From the NCBI GenBank assembly GCA_950295325.1, contig OX485809.1, positions 2,544,001 through 2,604,000 of the forward strand: a stretch of 60,000 nt of DNA, read 5' to 3'. The stretch is from Polytrichum commune. Taxonomy: Eukaryota > Streptophyta > Polytrichopsida > Polytrichales > Polytrichaceae. The position numbers were made by a program, and so were the translations under genes. Shown one piece after another: positions 33,220 to 46,200 of this stretch; within the stretch, counting starts at the first letter, position 1; each line of letters begins with the position of its first letter. The notes under the pieces were generated by a model. The model was given only the letters and a program-made list of their open reading frames with translations, did not search any database and was not told the DNA's origin.

Positions 33220-34370
33220 TGGGTTGTGCGAGGAAGGAAGTATTATGAACTTCGGGACAAGTTTTTGGTGGAGGCCTGGTTGTCAAGGCTGCCGAAAGGT
33301 GAATTGCTTAGTCGGTGCAACCTTGGGGAGGTTGGGTTAGGGGAATTTGCAGTAGATGTGATCTTAAGTCACCTATCATGTGATGCGAATGGATGTGATG
33401 TGATAAGGTCAGGTGAGGAATCTGGGAAGTATGTAAGGGTTGGGCTGGGTGGGTCGTGTTGAACTTTCAACACACACGAGCTGCTTGCGAGGTATGTCAC
33501 TTTGAGGTTATGGTTTGTGTGAGTTTCGGATTCCCTCATGTGTAGTGGAGTTGGCGAATTGTGAGCTTCGGGGTAAGCATTAGTTGAAGGTTATGAAGGC
33601 TTGCGAAAGGTAAGGTATTGGGGGAGAGTTTTAGTTTCTGGTTGCAATCTCGGTGGGGTTAGGGAATTCTGTAGTGGAATGTTGGGCTGGGTTGATCTTG
33701 GAGGACACACATGCGGCAGCTTGCGAGCCGGAGAAGTGCTTTGCGGCTCTGGTTTGTGGGGGTTTCAGACTCTCTTGTGTAGTGGGGTTGGTAAATTGTG
33801 AGCTTCGGGACAGGCATTCGGTGAAGGTGATGAAGACTTGCCAAAGGTAGCGCATTGGGTTATTTCCAATTTCCCGGTGCAATCTCGGTGGGGTTAGGAG
33901 AATTTGCAGTCGAGTTTTAGGTTGGGTTGAATTTTGAGCACACAACATCCGGCAGACTGCGAGCCGAACTATTTTGAGATTCTGGGCTAGGTGGGTTTGG
34001 TTTGTCGTGAGCTTTGGGACAAGCATTCGGCTTGCGAAAGGTAACGCATTGGGAGAGTACCATTTTCTTGGTGCAATCTGGGTGAGGGGTTAGGGGAATT
34101 TTCAAGTCGGTGTTGGTTTGGTGATCTTTGAGAGCACACGTGCGGCAGCTTGCACTACTTCGCGGTTTCGGTCAGTGTGGGTTTTGGGTTCTCATGTGTA
34201 GTGGAGTTGGGCAGTTGTGAGTTTCGGGACAAGCATTCGGTGAAGGTGACGAAGGCTTGCAGAAGGCAACGCATTGGGAGAGATGGATTTCGCTCTTTGG
34301 GGTTAGGAAAATTCGCAGTCGGGTGGTGTAGGTCACCCATACAAGAGTTGGAATTTGAGTCGTAGGGATT
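33220..34370 (+). repeat. Tandem array of about 230-bp units upstream of the twin-LOV gene
   Basis: About five diverged units share this order: 'gtgtagtggagttgg', 'gtgagcttcgggacaagcat', 'tcggtgaaggtgatgaag', 'gcttgcgaaaggtaacgcat', 'ttggtgcaatctcggtgggg', 'ttaggggaatttgcagtcg', 'gcacacacgtgcggcagctt'. The anchor 'gagcttcggg' (or variant) falls near 33248, 33563, 33802, 34011 and 34218. The array ends about 425 bp before the LOV start codon at 34796. Confidence 0.8.
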
Positions 34371-34795
34371 CATTTTTGAAGGTCACTGAATTCTGGTGGG
34401 AAATGGTGAATGTGTAGTGGCAGCGGAAGGGTTGATGGAATCTTAAGGTTTGGCTGCGGTGCCATATGAGAGACTTTGTTCTCAATTTTCGGGGTTTACA
34501 AAACTTGCATTTACCGCCCGCTAACTTGTCTGATGATCCTGCAGTGCTGAAAATCAGTTACCGCCATTGTGTGGCGAGAGAATTGTCACGCGAACAGGTG
34601 ACACCGCTAATTGTCAACTTCACCACTTGCACGAGGTTACCGGTCATTCTTTCGCCTTGGAGTTACAATCCGGTTATCAGGGTGGCGACACCGGAAGTGT
34701 TAAAAATCACCCTCCAGAGTCCCGGTGCCATGTCCATCTTGATTCCCAATATCGCTCCCGGGTTGCAGCAACAAAGCGAGGTTAGGCACCACCAA

Positions 34796-37700
34796 ATGGC
34801 CGCCACCATGTCAAAGTCGAATTCAGGAAGCGACAACAAGGGGCGCAACTGGGAGGATCTTGTAAGCTCTCTCAGCCGATCATACAACGAGAAAGTCAGC
34901 CAAGCGTTGCGACAACATGAGTACAACTTCGTGTTAAGTGATCCCCGCCTCCCTGACCACCCCATTGTTTACGCAAGCGAGGGTTTTCTGAAGATGTCGG
35001 GGTACGAGCAATCCGAAGTTTTGGGCCGCAATTGCAGATTCTTGCAAGGCCCGGAGACCGATAGGCGCACTGTAGGTGAAATTCGGGATGCTGTGCGAGA
35101 GGAGAGGCCATGTCAAGTCCGAATTCTGAATTACCGCAAAGATGGAAAGACGTTTTGGAACTTGTTTCACATGGCTCCCGTGTTCTCCAAGACGGATGGG
35201 CGTGTAATTCACTTCGTTGGTGTGCAAACCCCAATTGCTTCTGACCTCGCTGCTGCTCCGAGTCTTATGAATGACTTGACGCACGAGGCGGAGAGTTTGA
35301 GTGCCAAAGTGCACGAAGCTCGTGATGATCAAGACAACTCAGAGCAATCGAAAAGTGAACGAGGGGCGAGGGAATCTGAGGAAGTTGCTGATCAAGGGTT
35401 GCAGACTGCGGACAATGATGCCAATAATGTCAACTTGAGAATTAGAGGTGGAGGTCAGTCACCTTTACTCCAGCCTGTATGCCATGTTGTGCTTGTTTTC
35501 GCTGAAACAAATGTTGAGGACAATGGAGTTGAAATCAGTAAGGTAGTCAGTCATAATTGTTGTTGTTGTTTGAGAATATATGTCCTATCTCCCAGTTTCA
35601 CTAATTCTCAAGGATTCTCATGGTAGGAATGCATTCACTTACATTACCATTGTAGCATCCGCAGAAAATTTCACTGGAATTGTGCACAAGAATCTTCATA
35701 CTACAGTCAGGACTGAAATCATATCACCTTCCTCCGTCTTTCCTTATCTGTCGAGGACCCTCATGATAGGAATGCATGTGCCTACCGTTGTAGCTTCTGC
35801 AGAAATAATCATTAGAGTTGTGCCCAAGAATCCATTATAGCCAGGACTGAGGTTACATGACCTTTTGCCCTCTTTTCACTATCTCCCAAGGGCCCTCATG
35901 GTAGGAATGCGTATGCTTACATAACCATTTGTAGCTTACCCAGTAAATTCTACTAGAATTGTACACAAAGAATCATGCCACTACAGTCAGGGCTGACTTG
36001 TGCAGCTTGAGCAGCTGAATTGGGTCCAAGGCAGTGAGGCACAGTTGTCAATTGAATGAAATTAACATGAGCTTTCACTATCTCTCAAGCACCCTCACGG
36101 AAGGAATGCATGTATTAAGCATTGTAGCTTAGGCAGAAAACCTCAGTAGAATTGTGAAATTGAATGACCTTTCTCCCTCTCTCACTATCCCTCAACAACC
36201 CTGATGGTTACAGTACTATTGTAGCTTCTGCAGGGAATTTCACTGTAATTGTACACAAGAATTCTGCCACTATAGTGAGGACTGACTTGTGCATCTTGGG
36301 TGAATTGAGTTTGGTAGCAGCCAGTGAAGGGGGTGAGGAGGTGGGTGAGGAAGAAGACACATGTACAATACGTGAGGCAGACCAGAAAAGGGCATCCTCA
36401 GCAGTAGACAATGTTACTCGTGAGCTTACACAATTAAGTAAAGTCACGGGCGCATTGGCGCAAAATCGATGCATAGGGTTGGCCGAAAGTTCGGCAAATG
36501 GCGTGGTGTGCTCTTCACTCATGGGCTCACTTGCTCGCATCCAGCAAAGCTTTGTGTTGTAAGTATCATCTTCCCTCAGCATTCCCAGTCATTGCATTGC
36601 ATCTCAAAACATATCTTTCTTCTTACTAGGTCCCGTTTACACTGAGGTAAATGTGCCTAATTCAGATACTTTTCTATCTGCACCCACTTCTGGAAAGATG
36701 GAAACATGCAACCAGTGCGAGATGATTAGCAAGTCTAAGTTGTGCCCATAGCCATTTGCCTCATAATTTTGAATCTCATTTGAATATCTCAAACATTATC
36801 AAAGTGAAGATTCTTGTATGCGGTAAATGGTTATGTAGGCCCCCCAAAGGTGGACTATTGAGATTAGAATAATTTACATATTTCTGAGCATGTAGTCGAA
36901 TCTCTTTCAAACACATGTCTTTTTGGTGTCTAAATTATTGCTATGTTGGAGTTAGGCACGTCTACCTTAGAGAGCTTGAGAGTTCGAAGAAAGGAGTCTT
37001 CTTATGCATCCTTGTTCACTCAAATTTACTTTACACAGAAGTTTTCAACTTGAGATGGCGTAAGCCTTGATGGATTTCATGTGGAACTACTGTGACAAGC
37101 TCTTGGTCGAATTCCCGAAGCTACCTCCATGAGGCAGCTTAGGAATGCAAGAGTTCGAGCTCTTATTTTGTGGGCCTAAAGAGAATGGGTTTTTTAAGCT
37201 TTTAATGGCTCGTGATGAATGCTTCTTTGTTTGGTATCATTTGTCTCTTGATATCTCCTTTGAGCATGCCCACATTACACTTGCTCAAACTACGAGAGCT
37301 TGGGAGATTGGTCAAGCTCTCAATAGTTTGAGCTCTGGATGAAAGCCTGTCTACTCTAACTATCAAATCCCTGAAGTTTGCAAGTTCGAGCTCTCAACTC
37401 GAGTTCTAGTTATGAGGGGGGCCTTACTTGTTGACTCACATTTGAGTGTGTCAAGTTGTTGTTCTATTGCACTCGAGTCTTATATTTCTACCATCCAACT
37501 GCTCCATATGATGGGGGACTTTTTGTGTCTTGTGGACAGTTTGCTTCTGTTTAAATACTGCAGGTGCGATACAGAAATGTAGGTTTAGGGTTCACTTTTA
37601 GGGATTACTTTCGTCAGTTCTCATTGAGGATATTGTTGCATTTGCAAATTCAGAATCTGTGACTTTTGAATGACAATTCTGATCGTGGGTTTCTTCACAG

Positions 37701-39411
37701 GGCTGACCCAAACTTACCAGATGTGCCTATAGTACACGCCAGCGATGTTTTCTGCGAGTTAACTGGTGTGTTTCATAATCAAATCAAAGCAAAGAGAACC
37801 ACACTCCCTGACTACTTTGCTATTGAGTTTTTTTGTATACTTAGGTCATCATCAGTAAGTAGTTAGTCAAGATGGGCTGTTTGTCGATGTCTCTACAAGG
37901 TTTTCTTGAAATCTAAGTATTCTGGAAACTCTTATGTGTTCTTATCAGTCTTGTTGCTTGAAGCCCCTGATTCTTGACAACAATGGTACCCCATTAGGGG
38001 TACTGGAATTCCTCATCCAGAGTTTTCCAAATACTTGAGTCGTGGTTTGCATCTTGCAATTGCTTTCCTGGTCATGTATTGAGGGACCACCACTGCTTAT
38101 ACACCTACACTTATAAATTGCAGGGTATAATCGCGAGGAAGTTGTTGGTCGCAACTGTCGATTTTTGCAAGGTCCAGGGACTGATCCTGAAGCTGTGCAA
38201 CAGGTAGTGGGATTTTTCAAGGCTCTTAGAACTAAGGACTTCTTTGTGCAATCTCATTGTTCTCTTAGGCAGAATGACATCTATTAATTTGGTCTTAGCA
38301 AAAGTTAAAAGCTTGAGACATCAATGAAAGATATAGAGGAGTTTTGGCTTGTTCGAGGGAGCAAGTTCTGCGAGGAAAGAAACTTGCCCTTGTTAAACCA
38401 CTCCAGACAGGTAGTGGTTGGATCAATACTGCACAGATATGAACAATTATTAATCAGTGTCCTTCCATTGCAGATCCGAGAGGCAATAGAGAACAAACAG
38501 TCTTGCACTGTGCGGCTTCTAAATTATAGGTTTGTACCAGTTTGGTTATGTTTTGATGATGGGTTATGCTGATAGCATTAGCCAGTGCACTTTCCACAAT
38601 GTCTAAATATCTATTGAGCTCCAGAATCTGGTTCTTAACAAGAACTTGAAATTAGAGTCTCCACATCTGCTTGCTTTGTGAGGTATCCAGAACAGTGAAG
38701 TTGGTTGAGCCTGGTAAACTGACTTTCCTGGTTGAATATTTAATGGCTATAGAAAGGACAAGACGCCGTTTTGGAATCATCTGCATGTTGCTCCTGTCAG
38801 AAGTTCTTGTGGGAAGGTAAGCAATGAGTTTTTCTCTTATCTTATTTTGTAGATGGCACAGGTACTTCAGTTTACTCTAGCAAAAAATATCTCAGAACAC
38901 CAGAAATTTTCACAGTTAAGTGGGCAGTTGAATGTTGGCGTAATTCTTTGATGAGCTGAATTGTAAATGCATTTAGATGCTGAATGTAGGTTTTACAGAA
39001 CGTTCTGTAAAACACCTATGTTATGAACAACGTTCTGAACACTATGTTATGAGTAGCAGTCATTTCTGGAGCTATTTCAGAGCAATAATGTCTAGCAATG
39101 TACTTGACGGAGAAAGAAAATGCTGAGAAACATAGTCATACTGTGAAGTTGAAGGTTGTAGACTTCAATTTATTCCACACAAAAGTTATATTTCTAAAAC
39201 GCCATTGATTATGGGATTGCAGGTTGCTTTTTACGTAGGAGTGCAGCTAGATGTATCCCAGGTTGAGGCCGAAGAAGTTCAAGAAAAGGGAATGAGTGCA
39301 CATGCAAAGCAACTTGGTGCCGTTGGGTCTGTTAGGGTTGCTGTTCGGAGCCTGCAAGGATCAGGCCTACGAAGGACTCCCATATCACCAAGACCAAACT
39401 CATCAAATTAA
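34796..39411 (+). CDS. Twin-LOV blue-light photoreceptor (LOV/LOV protein, LLP/PLP family)
   Basis: LOV domains bind flavin and form a cysteinyl adduct in blue light. In plants, PAS/LOV proteins change partner binding with light. Seven exons fit frame and GT-AG sites: 34796-35453, 36321-36558, 37701-37765, 38124-38203, 38474-38529, 38753-38816 and 39223-39411, giving about 449 residues. LOV1 lies in exon 1 ([51 protein letters not shown]). LOV2 spans exons 2-7 ([53 protein letters not shown]). Both contain the photoactive Cys. An acidic linker ([10 protein letters not shown]) separates them and no kinase follows. The ATG at 34796 and another at 34808 (gccgccaccATG, strong context) are both plausible starts. 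The frame is open upstream to 34466 but looks non-coding. Confidence 0.9.
35590..36320 (+). repeat. About five tandem units (about 100-200 bp) in intron 1 of the twin-LOV gene
   Basis: Units share 'ctatctcccaag', 'ccctcatggtaggaatgca', 'attgtagcttctgcag', 'aatttcactggaattgtgca', 'caagaat' and 'actacagtcaggactgac'. Anchors lie near 35615, 35758, 35893, 36091 and 36198. The last unit runs into the true acceptor of exon 2 (36319-36320). The third unit carries a diverged copy of that acceptor region (cttgtgcagcttgagcagct, aaggcagtgaggc, about 35997-36050). Confidence 0.75.
36644..36970 (+). mobile_element. Repeat family E MITE in intron 2 of the twin-LOV gene
   Basis: The left end aggtaaatgtgcctaattc and the right end, read on the minus strand as taaggtagacgtgcctaact, are inverted repeats of about 17 bp. 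The body is shared with the copy at 14388-14755 (gcacccacttctggaaagat, gagatgattagcaa, tttgcctcataat). The length is about 327 bp. It lies fully within the intron (36559-37700). Confidence 0.7.
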
Positions 39412-42390
39412 AGCAACTTAAGACAAGTCCAAATTCTGATGTGTTAGTGGTGTTGTGGGCTTATTGACATGGTTGTGAAGCTCCTTCAAAACCAATTTGT
39501 CGAAATTGTTGAAAGAAAGGAAGAAGATTATTCAGTACATTGCAGCATAGGTTTGTGGCTTTCGGTGTATATTTGTTCATGGAGAAGTCAACTTCAGTCT
39601 AGAGAAGGCCACTTTTAGGAGCTACTTAGAATGGGTTCCCTTAGTTCTTTTGTAAGGATTCCCTCACGTTTCCCTGAGGTATGATATAGAAAGCTGAATC
39701 ATGTAGTGCAGTTTTAACATGCCATTCATGGTTGCAACTGACATCTGGGAGAACGAAAGAAATAGCTTCCTTTCCTTTCAAGTAGTAGATTAAGAAACTG
39801 GCTGGTTATTCCTGCATGAGTGAAGAATTGGCAACATGTCAGTGGTAGATTAGATGCACATGTATAATAAGTGCAGGCAAATGTTGCCTCCAGCAGGACC
39901 AAATGTCATCAACATCTTTGTGGAAGATTGTTGTGAAATTACATTGGCTTGGGCCTTGACTTCTAGTTTATTTTTGTTTGAATTATGTGTTTATGCATTG
40001 TCGTGGGTGTTGGTCATTCTTGCACACGTTGTTCTCATGGTTGTGTCGTGGATTGTGAAAGATAACCTTCACATCTGACTTTACCATTTGAGCACTTACC
40101 ACGGTTTTTCTGGTGACAATGGAGGGTTTTGGAGACATTCATGTCTCAATGTTCATCAGGTTATGGGGATGTAAATTGCACGTCTTATTACCAAGAACAT
40201 TCAAAATCCACGAGGTTCCAGTCATTCATGTCTTGATGCCAAGATACCTACATGGTTCAATGTTCAGTGCAAGGTTTAATTTTGTTAAAAATTCAAGTTG
40301 TGAAGTGTATACTTGGCACTAATAAGGAACAGAAGTTACAGGGAATGTAACACAAGTCTGCTTTGCAGTGACACAAACAATGGAAACCAAGAGTATAGCC
40401 TCATGGACACATGTCAAGTCAGGTCACCACTAAAATCAGTCCTAGCCTACTCGAAATTGTGGTACCTTATAGATTCCCGATGGGGTTCAAGAATAGGTGG
40501 TTCTACTCTACCAACTCAAGCCTCTCAACATGGCTCAACACGTCTTGAGGTCAATTAGCCTCTCTCATAACCTTTGAAGGGTTGTTATTTCATGAGCACA
40601 CTGACCTAAGTATTATCATGTCAGACCCCTCAGGTATGGGTTTGATAGGGATCAGATCTTTGCCTATAGTGGTTCATAGGTGAGTGGGGTGTCCTAGGAA
40701 AATTCGATGATGTCCGAAATGCTCATCCCACAAAAATGCATGATGCCATGGCATTATTAAACTATTTTTCAAGGAATAAATTCAACCAACTTGGTGCATG
40801 ACATTAATCAACAATGTTGCCTTGTACCATGGGCCCAAGTTTTCATAGAGAGTAATACTTTGAGAATTCCTTTGAGATATCTCGTAGCCTGAGATTTAGG
40901 TTGAATATGAGTTTTTATCACATAGCAAGGACTGGCATTTGGCAAATGTTTGAACAAAGAACAACGGGACCCGCCGCTTGGGTTGAGGCTTTGTTCTCAC
41001 AATTTTGACAATGTGGCTTTCTGAGTGAAATGTGAATGCCATTACAACCTAGCACCACTAAGAATGTGCCAAACCCTAATAAGCATTAATTGTTGCACGC
41101 AATCTGTAGAGTTCTCTCCACATTTCGACCGAAATTTTGTTGTCAAATAAGTGTTTCTTAAGCCTAGACATCTCCATACTTATCCATGTCATTCACAACC
41201 ATTTCTTTAAATTTTGGTGGCTTGTACACACCAACTTTCACCTCGTACAAGCATTTGCGACCCCCTTAATGACCCTTGCGACCTTCCAAATAGTGATGGG
41301 TATTTTGCAATGAGTGTGTTTGAGAAGCCTCCCTCATACCACCCACATTATTATGGGGTCGATAATTGCCCCTAGCTTTAAATTTGGAGTGGTGTGTATG
41401 TGCAGCCCAGAGTATTGGTTGTTTCAAGTTCCATCCTTAATGGCCGCACTTCCACCTCCTCATCCTGGCATGGGTTCAATGAATTTTTTTATTAATGGAA
41501 ATGGGTGCATTGGAAAGACGTTGATTAATGTTATGTGTACATAATTTTAAAAATATTATGTATATTTTTCATTAAAAAAAAAACTCCATACATTTACATT
41601 GAAATAATATAGTACATGGCCAATCTGCAATTAAAGCATGTGATCACCAACATTATCATGTATGGGAGGAGAGTCAGGAGACCAACAATGTTACTTTCCG
41701 GAGTTTTTCTAATAAACTTATTATGATACATATGAAGTTGGAAAAATTAAAGGCCCTTGAACCAGCACATCCATAACAAAAACACTCAAATCATGACTCC
41801 AATTTCTAAGGAAATTTGCAACATGCTGCCACATTCATTTTACCTTCAATATCCGATCACATTTTACGTCACTTCTTTTTATAAGGAGGACATCCACCTC
41901 CACACATTATTGAGCAATGTTTTCTAACCAAGGTGTTAAAGTATAATTAATGAAAAGACACAATAATTTTGTCTTGAACAATTAATGATACCATAATGTA
42001 GACATGTGAAGAGATAGAAGGAAAATATATATAGAAAATTAATGGGTTATTCTTAACCATTTTTGTTTTTGAAGGATTTCAATTTGTGATCATAGTTGTT
42101 TTCTATATATGGAGTTTCATCCTCATCATTTCCCTTGAGGTAGTGGCCAACAACACATCCACATTCAACAATTGCTTTATGAATGCATGTTGGAGCTTCC
42201 ATGGGTGCATGTGAGAGCCCTTATTAAAACCCATGTATACTACATTTTCTTGCTCAAAAGAAGGATATACATACAAATCACAGACTACATAATAGTCTTG
42301 TGTGTGTGTGTGTGTGGGTATTTTGAAGTCCTAGAATAAATTAACTTTGTTAGAGTTATTCGTAAAGTCCCTGTAAAGTAAAGTAGATGA
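39412..42390. other. No recognisable gene; 3' flank of the LOV gene, then repeats
   Basis: The first few hundred bases probably hold the 3' UTR. At 40390-40550 lies a diverged copy of the repeat at 26170. The rest is AT-rich with short ORFs that match nothing I know. A (tg)n run lies at 42299-42316. Confidence 0.45.
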
Positions 42391-42394
42391 AATT

Positions 42395-42560
42395 GTAGGT
42401 TTAGTCCCAAACCTTGAGTTTATAAGAATTAACACAAGGTCACCTAAGTTTTCTTAATGCTTAAATTACCATACACAAAGAGTGGTGTTGGGCTATTAAA
42501 AACCAACTTTCTAGATTGTTCTACTAGGATGGGTGGGCCAAGCTAGCCTTGAATAGGTTG
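42395..42560 (-). repeat. Dispersed repeat, inverted partner of 3229-3390
   Basis: In reverse complement it carries the same ordered segments as 3229-3390 (aaggctagcttggcccaccc, atcctagtagaacaatctag, tttttaatagcccaacacc). The boundaries are approximate. Confidence 0.5.
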
Positions 42561-43242
42561 ATTTAAGACACCAAGTTCCATGCGCATACCTTATTTGGAT
42601 TCCAAAATTCTCTCAAAGTTTGAGAGGTGGAAAGCGGAAGTCCAAAATGTTTCACCCAACTTTCAAAATAGGCTCCAATACATGACGAGCCAAATATCTA
42701 TTAATAAAAAGTTTCCTCAAAGAAGGATCAAACCCACAGTTTCATCCCTCTTAGACTAACTTTATGGATAACTCTGTTACGTGTACAGAGTTTGAACAAT
42801 TGGGAAGAAAGAAACAGGTGGTCTTCATACATCACTTTTTATTGAAGTATGACACTGGGATGACAACTATTGCCTCATAGATGATCACATATGAACATCT
42901 AGGGAATATAAGGTATGGTTGAATGGAATAAAACTCCTTCACAAAAACCACAACCCCGCCCGTAAACCCTACAAATAGGTCACTATAGGATAAATTGGGG
43001 TCTTACATTCTAAGTTTGAGCTACAACATGCCTAAAATAGAAAATGAGCAAATTGAAAAAGTAAAAGCACACATAGGTCAAGTGCCCTTTTGCAACAATT
43101 TATGTTGGGGAACAGGGTTTAGGGTTTAAGCTCCAGCGCACTGGGTTTGAAGCTTCCGCCGATAGGCCGAGTGTGTATTCATCAGCTAACTTACAGTTTC
43201 TTTCTCGCAATCCGAAGTGTGGACATCGCGAACACGAAAATC

Positions 43243-46200
43243 ATGACGAGGAAGAGGAGGAGAGAAGAGGAATCGAAGCAGATTTCGAAGCAGTCATCAC
43301 AAGAGTCTCCTGTCACAAGCCGTCACAAGAGTTCATCGGCAGCTGCGGACGCTCAGGCTAGTGGGAAAACAAAGAAGCGCAAGGATGCGGAACCCAAGCC
43401 TGTAAATAGCAACTGGATGCAACTGCAAGCGGTATCTGTAAACCATTATCCTCTTTTGCTCATTCTGTTGCTCCAAGTGAGGGATATGTCTTCGGAATCC
43501 AAAATTCTCTTGAGAATGATCTAAATTTCGATACCCAAGTCTTTACATACTCGGATGATGCATAGCAGGTTTCAGGAAAGAGGTCGGTGGATGAGCTTCT
43601 TGCAATTTATCTCTGACCTGTTGAAGTGCGCAGAGTGTGGTGGACCCTGTCAATGTGAACTGAAGTTCTAACCCTTTAATTCTGAACTTTCCACATTTAC
43701 ATTAAACCCTGAAATGCGCGCTGCTATCTAGTTGATTGCGAGCTAGAGTTTCTTGTGAGTATTGTGAGAATTATCACAAAATGATCGTACCATTCTTAAG
43801 TAGCCCATTTAGGTTCTAATGTAAATGGAAAAATTCTTAGGTGATCTGGACAACCTAAGAATGATTCCATTGGGGACGCACCTCTTCAATTGAATCTTGG
43901 TAGATGGAAGAAGGTGCGCACTTGAAAATGTGCACCGCTATCTAGTCGATTGCGAGCCAAAATTTTCTCGAGATTGTGAAGTAGTATCACAAAAAGCATT
44001 CTTAAGTAACCTATTTAGATTTTAATACAAATGGAGCAATTCTTAGGTAATCGGGATAATCTAAGAACGATACCCTTTGGGATGCGCCTCTTCAATCGAA
44101 TCTTGGTAGACGGAAGAAGGCTTTGTGTCCAAAATTAGGCAACAACAAGAGGTTGACTAATAAGAGCTTAGTGCCACTTGAATATGCTCAGCATTCATGC
44201 ATGTACTGAAGGACCTAAAATCTTGAAAATCTTATTCTTGAAGCTAGAATAAGAAGAGAGCGTCCTTACACATCCTTAAGAATGCTTTGATGCCAAGATT
44301 ATGCCTTTAGAGCCATTGCCTAAAGCTTCTGTGAGGTACTGACCATCTAGATAGCTATAACTGTCTAGGCCAATTTGCCATTTTGTGGCCAATATAACAT
44401 GGGACTTTTGGTCGGAAGTTGATTGCTTTGCATACAACTCCTTCCATGTTGGTAAGTTTCAGGTGCATGCTTGGAGGTAGTGTAGAGGTTTGAATAAAGA
44501 ACATTCTATATTGGTTTATTGAGCGTCAAACTCATCTTGGCATGCCAAGAGGTGCTAAAATGAGTTTGGTCCTGAATGATTCAAAACAGGTTGATTCAAA
44601 TTTGAACACTACCTTCAAGGGTGAACCACAATTAGAGAAGAAATTATTGATTTTGTATGCAAAAGAACCAATGAGAAATCATCGTAGATCAACTCCCAAC
44701 AAAGAGTCCCCTCACGTTACAAGATAACTTTATGTGTGCTCCTTTTGTGGAGTTTCTTTGTTCAAAGCAAGGTTGGCGCCCAAAATGCAGATGATGATGT
44801 CAGTAGCATAATTGCTTGTTGTGAACTTGCCAGAACTCCCAATTTCTGTAGCGTCTCATTTGTATTCATTTAAATTCTTACGTCTCTCTTTTATTGTTCA
44901 GTCTCTAGGCAAAAAGAATGGAGATTTCAGGAGGAAGGAAAGCACAACTCATGATGCTGACAAGGATTTGATAGCAGCAGCAGAGGGTATTATATCAAGA
45001 CCAGTGCCAATTAATCCTCCTTTGTTGGTTCATATTGCCAAAGAATCTCCATCTTTGAAAGCCTGCTGATGTTTTGTCAATTGCTGGAGGTAAGCTCAGG
45101 GCTTGCAAATATATGTACCACTTATACTCGTTGCATGGACAAATTTAACAATTTGTGGTTGGGAATTTGAGGTGCTAGAACAAATGGCGCAACAGCATCA
45201 TCAACTCTCTCTCCTACAAGTGATGATATGAGGTATTTGGACCTTGCCTAACCCAGATCCCACAATTGGAAGTAGTGTTTAATGGCAGTCTTGAGGAACC
45301 TAGAAATAAAGTGAGGTGATTGTAATTTGAGGGTTTAGGATTTAGGAGGAGGGTTTGTTGGGTGAGGTTGAGCTTGCTTGGATTGCTGAAAGTGAAGTAG
45401 AAATCCTGTGAATGTGAAGAAGAATGAGAATTGTTTTCAAAATTGTTGTGTCCAAAATCAAGAAAGCTAAAAGCCTGCCTTATTAATCACTTCCTGACTG
45501 CTGAGAGAAATGTTCCAAGTGTTAAGGGATGACGGAATTCAAACATGGCATGGAAATTGTATATGCCACTCTCTTATTTATGCCGTCAATTATAGCACAC
45601 TAGATGATAGTTAGTATCATTTCGCAATTAGTAAGGCTGATTACTTGTGCACTTGTCTCTAATGTGGTGAGTGCTGGTTGAATCAGTGTGACAAAAGTCT
45701 TAGCACTTGATTGCGAAATGGTAGGAGTGGGATTTGGAGGCAAGAGAAATGCTGTTGCAAGGGTTTCATTGGTATGTGACACAATCAGAATCACACAGTT
45801 TGGAGTTGTTACATCATGCTCAACATCTCTAAGTGATATTGGGCTATATACCACGTCTTTGTTGTAGTTGTGGCATGCATGAAGGCTGCTTTAAGGATTA
45901 GGAGATTAATGTTGTTAGAATGATGAGGCACTCTGGCAATCAATGACTTTCTTTACAAGGATAAGATGTTGCCAATACTTGATATGAGAGTTAACAGTTA
46001 AGTATCTTAGTGTGTTCCTTGCAACCCAAAATGTATCACATATGAGCTGTCCTTTGTTTGTTGCCTTGATCGACCCTTAACTTGAGACAGTGCAAGAAAC
46101 GTTGTTTTTGCTACTGAAATGAGTTTGTTGAAGCACTATTGTAGGTGAACCAGTGGGGCAATGTGGTATATGATAAGCATGTCCAACCTCAGGAATTTGT

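Noticed and set aside
33220-34370. CRISPR-like array
   Set aside because: The units are long (about 230 bp), diverged throughout, lack repeat-spacer alternation and lie in a plant gene region.
34466-34795. Upstream in-frame extension of the twin-LOV protein
   Set aside because: The frame is open, but the residues show no family similarity. The ATGs at 34796 and 34808 have better context and give the normal protein.
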